From Valencia hispanica (lineage: Eukaryota; Chordata; Actinopteri; Cyprinodontiformes; Valenciidae): a stretch of 64,000 bases of DNA. The notes below the pieces were generated by a model that searched no databases, was not told the origin of the DNA, and saw only the letters and a program-made list of their open reading frames with translations. Made by a program: the position numbers and the translations under genes. The DNA lies in NCBI GenBank assembly GCA_963556495.2, contig OY747713.1, forward strand, positions 34,545,961 to 34,609,960, in the 5' to 3' direction. This document shows positions 39,201 through 51,200 of this stretch, in pieces (positions within the stretch are counted from its first letter, which is position 1; every line of letters begins with the position of its first letter).

Positions 39201-42200
39201 GACCTGTGGTTGTTGTATTTGGCTGCCCCCGTGTTCCCTACCACCCCCCATGTTATTGCACCTGCCCTCACTCCCTCTCTCTATGTCAAACCCCCACCCC
39301 ATTGCACAGACACGTCCCTCATACACAAACACTAATGTTTTGCAACGCTGACTCACAGAACACTATTATTTGTATCAGTCCTCAAGATTGCTAAAGCTTT
39401 CCTGCAAAACAATCTAAAGTGCGCACAAGAGACCATAAAGTAGTTCTTGTGTTTTGGCGCTGTCACACATATTTTAACACTTATGACTTTTGTTTTTGGC
39501 CAGAGTTTAAATTATGTTTTATTAGATGTGATTACAAAGCTTTTTTTTAAAAATGGAACATGTATTCTTCTTGCTCAAAGAACGCGGTGAAGCGCAGCAT
39601 GCAATCCTCACTGACCGTTAAATAACGACTAGAATAAATGAGCAATGCAGGTTTGAACGTTTTGACTGGATGTGGTGTTATTATGCCTTTCATTGGCATC
39701 GACAAATCAGGTCCAGTTGTCGACCCAAAAAGAAAGTGTTACACTCAAAAAAATAAAACATTTAATAAAAAGACTTGAAAACCTCTATTAAGGACAATAT
39801 TTTTACAAGTGGATGATAAACATTTGACTCCAGCTGGGGGCGTAGAAGCACAGGGTAGATGGCAGATAACATATGCAATGATATGCTTTGCTGCTTCAGT
39901 CTTTACACTATATTCTCAGAAGCTGTCGTCAGACTGTAACAAATTTTGCACCCTGGGGTTCTAGTCAGGTGACAAATGCTTTAAACCTCCTTGCTCTTCA
40001 CAGTTAAGAGCAAGTGTTGTTCTAGGGAATTTCTTTCCACTTTGATTCACAGGATTTCTTTAGATCATTAAGGTTAGCATGCATTCATTTATGTATAGTC
40101 ACTTTATTGTTCCAGTAAAGTTCATTTCTGGACTTGAATTTCACCCTTGAAACATCTACTCTCCACTCGATAGACACTCAGCTGTTGATTTGCTGATGGC
40201 TTTGGGATTGTTATTCTGTTTGCCTGATCCATTTGCATTCAAGCTTCAGTTGTCAGACAGATGGCCCCCTATTTGACAGGAAAATGCTTTTGTATACAGA
40301 GGAGTTCATGTCCGACTTAGTGACTACAAGGTGTCCAGGTCTTGTGGTCTAAAAACAAGCCATCCGACCTCCCCTGCTGTGCTTGACAGTTGGTATGAGG
40401 TGTGAGTGCTGAAATATTGTTTTGCTTTTGCCAAATTCACTCTACCGAAACGTCTCGACTTTTGGCTCCTTCCTCCAAAGGACATTCTTCCAGAAGTCTT
40501 GTGGTTTGTTCAGATATAACCTAGAAAACTTGGGCTGTCCAATATTGTTTTATTTTTAAATAGAACAGACTTTCTGCTGGCATCCTTTCCAAACAAGCAG
40601 TACTTGTCTAAACATTTTTTTCTAGCACACTTTCATAAACTTAACAATTCAGTCTGATAACTTTGGTCTGTAGAATCTGAAATGTGGCTCTTGGGCTTTT
40701 GAAATCTATCTGACCATTGAATTCTCTCATCTTGGTGAAATCTGCTTGGAATCCTAGTTCGTGTCCTGACTATTTTAAGATTTTCCACTTTAATTATTTG
40801 TTTTTATATTAATGCAGCACTTAATGCTTCTCAAAGATCGCTCATTACACCCCCCCCATTCCGCTTTTTAGACATTACCCAATGCTATTTAATTTGCTGC
40901 ACATGAATGGGGCTTAATGTGTGTTTTTTTGTAGAAGCAATGAGGGTATATCTTCTCCTTCTGTTATTAATGTTTTACTTTCTTTAACATAAAAAGTACT
41001 CTTAGCAGTTCTTTTTGTGTCTCTGCTCAGTCTTCTCAAACCCCCAGTTGGACGCCGCACATGGCCGCTTGTACTGAGCCAGGTTCTGCTGGAGGTTTCT
41101 TCCTGTTAAAGGGGAGTTTTTCCTCTCCACTGTCGCTGCATGCTTGCTCAGTATGAGGGACTGCTGTGAAGTCAATGATACAACCCAAGTGACTGTCTAG
41201 TGTCGATATATGTTCGTTCAGGAGGAGTGAATGCTGCAAGTCAATGACTCAATGCAATCTGCTGCGTTTCCTTAGATATAAAACTTCTAGGATAATTTGA
41301 ATAATTAAAGGAGCATGGGGCAGAATGAAGAAACAAAACTCCCAAGCGACGTGGCCAGCGCTGCAAGTAACTGCAGCCAGCCGCACAGGAGTGCGCACAA
41401 ACGCTTCACAAAAAACATACCTCTTCACAGTGACATACTTCTTTTTCTTAGTGCCACTTTTTAGTGGGCTGTGAGTCATCCTTGGTCGTTTCCCAGTTGC
41501 AGAAGAGAAGAATCCATTCTCGCAATTAAATCAATGGAGGTCTGCGACCATTTTTCTTCCTTTTTTAAAGCTGCCGAGAACGCGCAAGCCGTGTCAACTG
41601 ACGTCACATCCGTGGGACAGCCCGGGAAATTTCGCCCCAAACTGCAGCACATTTTGCAGCACACAGCCAGTTTAAGAAAATGGAGCGATACATGGGTGGG
41701 CTCATTCTTTTTGGTTTATAACGCTTCATCACCCAACAAAAAAATTAAAAAACTGGACATGGATGTTTATTTTATTTACAAATCCTGCCCCCTGTTCTTA
41801 TAACAAAAGGATTCATTGGAATGCATGTATGACTAAATTGAAAAATCTTTTAAAATCCATGGAGATGACGTGTTGTGAATTAGTGCTATGTTAATAAGCT
41901 GAGTTGAATTAAATAAGTTTAAGTGTTAAATCTTTTTTTCTGTTTAACACTCATCCCTCCATCTTCAATGGACAAAACACAGGGTGAATAAAGCCCTGTT
42001 TTTCTGCTGTTTAGCAATTATTCAGATTGCTGTTATTTATTTCACAACCACTGCTACACAATTTGCATAAATGCTACAAAAGAATTGCAGTAATGACCTG
42101 AAAATAACATTACGTTATCTCAAGCTGTGCAATGCAGACATTCTACCTGCATCTTCAATGAAAAGAGAATGTCTGCAAGTATTTATTCCTCTCAGCTAAA

Positions 42201-45200
42201 ATGGCACGGCAGAAGATTTTGTTTTTTCATTACTTGACCACCTGGAGACACACAGACCGTATCTCGGCCATTGAACTCTCATCCTCAGGTGGTCAGATGA
42301 TCATTTAGGATAGAAAGGGGGGGACTGGTTTTGACATTATCTCATAAAGCGATTTTACTCCTTTTCTTCCAATACATATACGCTATAAACTACAGGGCCA
42401 TACATACTTCATTGATTGTTATAACACAAAATGTGCTTCATTTCTGTTTGCGATATCCATATGTTTAGTACACTGTGAGCAGCAGCCAATCATTCTTATT
42501 TATAAACAGTTGGGGGATTTCTTCACTCATGACATTATCAACATTGAGAAATGATTTGACACTATAGTTTTACTACACAAACAAATTAATTCCTCTAAAG
42601 ACTTAGGGAACTGATAATTATGTAAAACAACTTAGGACAGTTGTGAACCATTGTAGTTTACATTGTATAAATTGATGCAGAAGAAAAACTGTACAGTATT
42701 TGTGAAGAAGTTAAACAAAAAAAAAAATTCCTTTACTGTGTGAAAGTCTGGTAAACTGTGCACCTAAATTCTGGATAACAGAGATGTTGTAATAAATAAT
42801 TAGATAAAGCAATGTGGTGTTTGGTGTTTAAGGTGTGGATGAGGTTTTTATTGTCTCTGGGTCAAAATCTTACAATATTAGAACCAAAAAAGGCAAGCAG
42901 TATGAGTTTTATAATCTGTGTTAAAAGAACTTCTTCAATACAGAGGCATCTGCCAGACTGTATTTTTAGTAACTTGTCCTTAAATCGATCCCAAATATAA
43001 ATATTACCCATGTTTTGTTGAATGCATTAATAATTTTTTGCTTCCTTTGCCAAAATGTACATTAAAACTTACAAAACTTACATTCATGTCAATTTCTCAG
43101 GTCTATGCAGTGGATTATTTGTCAAAACTGGTGGTTACTTCAGCTTTTATTTTATTTTAGCTGGGCAGATGGACCCCTGATATGACGCAAAGGTAAATGA
43201 ATGTCTCCATTGACTGTTCTCTAGCTTTTTGGAGTGGACTATTTTACTTCCCAAATGCAGTCAACTGTCTTAACACATCAAAATGATAGATGTGCCTGCC
43301 CGAAGTGAGCTCCATTTTCATATTAACTCCAAAAATACTTGGCGGACAGCTGGATAAACCATTCCTTTTGTCAGAATATTTTCTTTTTCTATTGTTCTTT
43401 CTGTCTTTGTGTTGAATCCAGGGCTTTGGAGAGCCATCAGGGGAACACTGGCTGGGAAACGATATCATTCACAAGCTGACCAGCTCGCAGGAACACAGTC
43501 TGCACATCCAGCTCCGAGACAGAGAGGGGAAAGAAGCCTACTCACATTACGATCATTTCTACATAGACAATGAAGTCAAGAATTACAGGTAATATTACAT
43601 AAAATTGTCTTGTAGAAGAGATTTTTTTTCTTTTGAAATAAAGTCAATTTAAAATAGAAGATTTATTTGACCCAGTTAAACCAAAATGCCTTACAAATGT
43701 ATTTATACCAATTAAACATTTCAACCACTAATTTTAATTTGTTTAATTGGGATATAATGTAACAGATTAATGCAAAGTACTGTTGTGAGTGAAAAAATAC
43801 ATTTAAAAACTCAAATAATTGTGCTGTGGAGTTGCATTCAACACTGTTGAGTCAACACTTTGTAGAACCACTTGTCATCTTCCTGTCTACTCTGACCAGG
43901 CCTGCTATCACTGATGAAGAAAATTATCACTGTAACATAAGCATTGCCACCACCATGTTTTAATTACAGGAATTGTGTGCTCAGTGTATCATGCAATGCT
44001 AGTTTTCTGCCAGACAACATTTTATAAGTAAACCAAAAAGTGAAATTCCACGTTTGGTGTGTCTTGGTTTGTGGCAACATGCCAAGCTTTCAACTAGGAC
44101 CTTCTTTTTGCCACTCTTTTGTGAAGACAATATTTGTGGATTGCACACCTAATAGTTGTCCTGTTAATAGCTATTCCACCTAAGCTGTGGATCTCTGCAG
44201 CAGAGTTACCATGGTCCTCTTGGCTGCTTCTCTACTTGTTGATCTTGTCCAACTTTTAAGTTTGGGTGGACACCCTTGGTGGCTATTTTCCAGTGATGGA
44301 TTAACCCGTACTGATTTACTAATAGGGTAAATTTGAAGCCCATGGGTTGTACTATAATATATACAGAGGTAGGGTAAAGGGGACTTAATACAATGCATGC
44401 TATGCTTTCCAGATTTATTTCTGTAAAATATTTTAAAAAAAGGATAAAGGCATTTTTCTTCCATTTCACAAATACCCAGTGCTTTATGCTGGCCTGTTAA
44501 ATAAGTTCCCAATAAAACGCATTCCAGTTTATGTTTCCCCACTTTTATGACATGACTTGAACGGGATTATCATGAAAGTCTATCTTCACACCCACAGACT
44601 TTACTGAAATATTACTTAAAATGAGTAGCGAAGCGGAGGTCATTTAAGACTTGTCGGCCTTCATTTTTCTTCCTACGTCACAGCTGCTCCAGCTGCCCCT
44701 GTAATTCCCCATAGGGAGCCACATTCCCCCGGGAGATTAACTGAAACCCTCAGCTGTACTGTAGCTGCCACTGCCGGGAAGTGACAAGTTAAACAAAGCT
44801 ACCTCCGGTAACCCTGCAATCACTAACGAGATTATGTTTGGGTGTGCTGAAGCTATTCTTCTTCTAGAAAGAAAGTTAAATTTAATATAAAGTCTGGAAC
44901 TCTCCCTTGTTTAGTGAGTGTTTATAGAGGCTGATGATCTGAGGGATGACAAATCATGATCACATGTAGGAGTAGGCTTTCAAAATCCTTAATGGTGCAG
45001 CAAATTGTTTTCCCTGAGTTTCTTCCACGTAATTAGCGTAATAAAAAGGAGTGTTTCACCATTTCGCCTCTGGTTACTCTGTGTGAGACGATGCACCTGA
45101 ATCTGTGTAATCACCTTTCTTCGCCTGCTACGTCTGAGATCATATTCTGTTTAACTCGTACCAGCTTTGTATGCACACTGGAAAATGCCGGTTTGACCCT

Positions 45201-48200
45201 GTGGGTTTATATTATTACTCCCAAGCCACAGATCTGGGTGCTCCGCAGGAAGTCAGCTGCAGAATTTTCGTTCCCAGCCTGATCCAGTGCACTCCCTGGA
45301 GCAGTGTGGAGCTTTTCACCTAAAACTCAGTTAAAAAGATTCATACATAAATCATCGGCATGGCAGAAAACCTCTTCCTTTGAGGTAGCTAAAAATAGCT
45401 GTCCTTATAGTGAAGAATGTGGTGGACATTCCAGTAATGCAACTCTATATTTATAACTATGCATATAATGTCATAAAAAGATGCCTATCTTGTTTTGTAT
45501 ATTTTGTAGAATAGCTCAAACAATTTGCTTGGCAATCATGGCTAAGAATGTTGTCAACATGTTAGAAGAACTGGAACCCTCAATCATCTATACAGTGATG
45601 TGAAAAGGTTGTTTGTGTCAACAGTTTTTTTTTTTTGTCACACTATGTTTAGGACCATCAAACAAATACAAAAATCTATTTTCAAATGATGGTATACATT
45701 TATTAAGGTAGACAAGACCCTGGTAATTACTGCTTTGTCAAATTTATAATGAACTATAAGATAATACAATCTTTTAAAATTCTAAGTTTAATTTCACCAG
45801 CCACAGCCAGGTCTGATTACTGGAAAATTTGTCAAAGTAAGAAATCACTTAAACAGAACCTGTCTGACAATAGGAACTTGGCTAAAATACTTTAAAAAGC
45901 AATATATCATGCCCCAAGAGTCATTAACCACAGATGAAGAAAACATGGTGAAGCTTCTCAGGAGTGCCCTACCAAAATTACACCCAGGGCATATAAACAA
46001 TTGATCCAGGAGGTCAAAAAAGATCCCAGAACAACCTCTGAAGCACTACAGGCCTCATTTGTTTCAGCTAAGATCAGTGTTCATGATTCAATGATAAGGA
46101 GGTGACTGGACAAAAATGGAATCCATATCATGGGAATCTCTAAGGCAAAGAAAAACACTTCTAGGATTTGCTGGTAGTGCTAAAGTAATGAAAATTTTGT
46201 TTCGTGCATCAGAAGCTGGATGATGCAATCATTTCTCCATTAGAAAATTCTGAAAGAAAATCTGCCCAGTTCGGGACTTAAATCTCAAGACCACCCAGAT
46301 TATGCAACAGGACAATGTTTCAAAGCAAATCAGGAAATATACATGTGAGTGCCTTAAAAGACTTTTGGTTTTGGAGAGGCCTAGTCAAAGTCCAGACTTA
46401 AATTCCACTGAAATGCATCAAAGTTACCATAAACAATTCTCCAAAGAGGAGTGGATCAAAATGCACCCACAGTGACGTAAAAGACTCATTGTCAGCTATC
46501 ACAAAATGTTGATAGCAGTTATTACCACCAAGGGTGGCAACGCCAATTATTACATATGTAGGACAGTTACTTATTTAACACAAGGCCACATTTATTGAGA
46601 TATAATTTTTTGTCTTAATAATTGAAATCATCCTTTGAAGACTGCTTTTTGAATTAATCAGGATATTTGTGTGATAGTAAATTTAGTTTGAAGTGTGGAT
46701 ACAAAGAAAAAACAAGAACTCTATGGGAGGCAAATGTTTTTCATAGAATTGTGTAGGATATCCTTTAGCCTCTGATTGGAAGTATCCAATTTCCTTCATA
46801 TTACTAATCCATTACAAGGAAGAAAAAAAAGTTTATTTTTCATCCCCCGACAAAACTCCCAAATCACTTTACTATTCCATCATCATTCCCCTCCCCATTG
46901 CTGCCCAAGCTCCCCTCTCGCATCCCTTCATGATGCATTGTCCTGCTCTTTGAACCTACAAATTTGAGAGAAAGATTCTTCATTTAGTCATCAGAGACAG
47001 TGTGCCTCTAGGCGACAGCGGGGGGACACAGGGGTGTCAGAAAACTCAGAAGGAGAGCTCTGCTTTAACTGGAACAGAACTACGGGGGCAGAAGAGAGGT
47101 TTTGCCTCAGGTCCGACCTCCTCAACCACTCTCTTCAAAGCAGCTCTGACTCACGTTTGGGTGGACAAATAGACATGCAGAGCTTCACATGCACACACAT
47201 TCAATCACCCAATGCTTTGTAAGGGGAGAACAACTGGAAACGTATTCAAACTGGGTTGTTTCTCAAACCACGGCATGGAAGAAAAATAATGAGATTTATT
47301 TTGGTTAGTTTTCACACTGATGTTTAGCAACAATGTGAAACTGAGGGGAATTTTTACCTTGTATGCCATAAAGCTCTGACATCCCACAATTGCTTTCAAG
47401 AGAATATTACCCGGTCTTGGTTGTAGAGGTATTCTACATTATTGTTGTCTTTCTGGAAGGATGTTGAATTTGAATCTATTGTAAAGCAAAGCAGACAGAA
47501 GCTTTATCTAATATAACACCTCTTTACTCTATTCCAAATGTTAAAAAAAGGAGCTACAACAACAACAAAAAAACATTAGATTAAACGTTGTTAAAACTTC
47601 TGTTTTCTGGTCTTTTTCTCATATTTTCCCACAGGCACAGGTAAATCAAGCATTTCAAAACAATGAAAGTAGATCAAAACACCCTGTGGATAAGCATAAT
47701 CCATTCCTTATTCTATAGTAAAAAATAAGCATTAAGTGTGATTTGTTCAGTTTGCCTATCATTGCTCTTAAATGTTGTCACACCCCTAAAGTACCATGTT
47801 TTTATAGTGTAGAAAATTATGATCATGATCAATAATTTTAAACTTTTCAAACCTTACTGTGACATATGTTTACTTGTTGTATACTTCGGTGTAAAATTGA
47901 GAAGAAATGTAAAAAAATAACAAAAGCTGCACAAACCCAGTTCAACTAGTTTAAACGAAAACTTTGTTTGTTAAGAAGTCATCAGGACCAACTCGGAGCA
48001 GCCGCTCCTCATGAGCTTCTCACCAACCATTGGCTGGATCTCCTCATCCACACACTCAACAGCTCCACTCACTCACCTCTACGGTGCTCAGTCATCAGCC
48101 TTGCTCTGAAGCTTAGCTCCTGATCCGCACTAGCGCATCACTCCAGAACTGTTCCAGACTCCAGCTGCTTCCTACAGCTAGGAGTTTTATCCAGGCAGCC

Positions 48201-51200
48201 TGTTGGAGGAGTTCCAGCAGGTACGTCCATCCCTGCTCCAAGCTCGTCCTCCACCCCTGCTCCTACTGGTCCATCAGCTCCAGTCTTGCTCTGAATTTGG
48301 AACATCCACCTTCCCAACAGTGATCTCTGTCCGATCACCATTGCTTGACATAGTATTTTTGATTTAATTTCATTATTGAGTGATCAGCCGTTGCGTCTCT
48401 GGCATGATAAGTTAGGTGGGGCACAACAACTCAACACCTAATAGCAGCAACTAATTCTTCTGTGATGCATACAATCTGACTTTGATCAATGATATTGATT
48501 GCTATTTTATGTGATTAATTTAATATTGATTCAATATTAAATGAACCACATAACATAGCACATATCTACACACTACAAACACAATGTTATGTAAATGTAA
48601 TCAAAGAATGAAGCCTTTTATATAGCCTACATGAAATTACAAATAAAGGGTCACTCACCAGTGTTGTTCTTCTTGAAAATAAATGCAGGTATTTCATCTG
48701 GGCAAACTTTTCAAATAACCCCTGTTAAATCTATTATCTCCTAAAGTACTTGGACAATGTTAAAATCCACTGGCTGGTGCTGTGTGCTATTCTGATATTT
48801 TAATATGAGTTATGCTGCACAACCAACTTTCGCATTTGGCAAAACGGGCGCATCACTTTCTGCAGTGGTTTGATACCGGGATTGCTTCTTCTTCAAATAA
48901 ATTTAGGGCAGACTGCATGCCAGATGGCGCATTCCTGCGTTTCTCTATCGAGGAAGGTAGCAGAATCTCATCTTGTGGCCGTGGCATTTGTCCCCCTCGG
49001 CTGTCTACTGAGCGCATGTTGTGCATGCGCACTGTGATTTAAGATATTTATCATTTAAACAAACGTTAAGGTGCCGGTCCCAAAATTCAAATTCAAAAAT
49101 GCTTTATTGATCCTGAAGGGAAATTAAATGTTGTTGTAGCTCATATAATCAATTCTTTATGGAGTTTTTGTAGAAAATGATGGCTGTGGGCAGGAAGGAT
49201 TTCATGTAGCGGTCTGTATTGCAGCGAAACTGCAGATGCAGATGGAGATAAGGAGGTTGGAGAAAGGAGGTGCACCTCCCAGTGCAGAAGGTGGGAGAAA
49301 GGAGGATGGTAGCAAAGCTATCATCACTGATGGACAATGACTCCCATCCCCTGCAGGACACCATCACTGCACTGAGCAGCTCCTTCAGTGATAGACTCCT
49401 TCACCCTAAATGTGTGAAGAAGAGATATCGCAGGTCCTTCCTTCCTGCTGCAGTCAGACTGTTTAACACCAGCACTGCTCCTTGTAGACAACACACACAC
49501 GCCAAAGAATAAGTTTAATATTGTTCATATATTGTTTATTTATTGTATGTATTTTTTACATTATTATTGTTATTATAATTATTTATTCTTTTTTTAACTA
49601 TCCACTGTGCTGCTGCAACACGGAGAATTTCCCCATTGTGGGACAATAAAGGTCTTTCTTATCTTATCTTATAATTGTTATGATTTTATGAAGAATCCTT
49701 CTTTGCATCATCATCTCTAGAGGTTCCACAGCAGTGCCAAGAACAGAATCAACTCCTCAACCACCTCCACTTCTTCTCCCATTATGAAAACAGTGTTTGA
49801 CTTATCCATGTTTCTTCTGAAATCTACAATCATCTCCTTTGTTTTATTCACATTCAAAGTAAGACGATTGTTTCCACACCTTGTCACAAAGCGGTCCACC
49901 AGCTCTCTGTATTCAGCTTCTTGTCAATCTCTGATACACCCGACAATGGCAGAGTCATCTGAGTATTTCTGCAGATGACAGGTCTCTGATTTGTACTGGA
50001 AGTCTGAGGTGTACAAAGTGAAAAGGAATGGTGAGAGTACAGTCCCCTGTGGTACCCCTGTGCTGCTGACCACCTGGTTTGACACACAATTTTTCAGTTT
50101 CACAAACTGCGGTCTGTTTGTCAGGTAGTCATTGATCCAAGCAATTGTTGAGGGCTCCACCTGTGTCTTCAGGAGTTTCTGACAAAGCAAATCAGGCTAA
50201 ATTGTGTTGAATGCACTGGACAAATCAAAGAACATGATCCTCACAGTGCTGACTGCTTTATCGAGATGAGAGTGGGTTGGTTGAAGTAGGTGGATGATAG
50301 CATCTTCAACTCCAACTACACAGCGATAAGCAAACTGCAGTGGGGCCTGATTTGTTCTTGTTTGCTTACTCAGGGGTGCCAACAGGAGTCTCTCCAGGAC
50401 CTTCATGATGTGGATGACAGGGCAACAGGTCTATAGTCATTGATGACTGATGGGTGAGTTCTCTTTGGTACTGGAACAAGGCAGGATGTCTTCCACAACA
50501 CTGGAACCTTCTCCTGAGTTAGGCTAAGGTTGAAGAGGTGCTGCAGAATCCCACACAGATGCTCTGCACAGGCCTTCAGGACTCTGGGGCTGACACCATC
50601 TGAACCTGCAGCATTGTTCCGGTTCAGTTTCTCCAGCTGCCTCTTCATCTGACTTTTGGAGACAGACAAGTGGAAGGGGGACCCAGAGGGGGTAGCAGCA
50701 TTTCCTGACTTGGTTGAAGTCAAACTCGTGGAATCAAAAGAGTCCATGGCTGAGGAGAAAGATGAAACATCTGCGATGTAACAGGAAAGCTGTTGCTCAG
50801 AGGAGAGTGGGATGTCTGTTTGGCTGGGGATAGGAGAGGAGGATGCTTAGCTAGTTCTTGAACTGAACCTGTTGAAGAATGAGTTCATTTCATTAGCTCT
50901 GTCCAGACTTCCATCTATTCAATCCTTCCTGTCCTTAAAGCCTATGATCTTTTTCATTCCTGACCAGAAATTTCTGATATTGTTCCTCTGTAGTTTGTTC
51001 TCCAGCTTCTTCCTGTATGCCTCTTTGCTGTCTCTGATCTTGACCTTAAGTTGCTTCTGAATACTCCTCAATAATTCCCTGTCTCCCTCCCTGAAGGCTC
51101 TTTTTTCTTGTTTAGCAGTTCCTTCAGGTCACTAGTGATCCAGGGTTTGTTATTAGGGAAGCATCTCACTGTTCTGGTGGGAATGATGTTGTCCACACAA

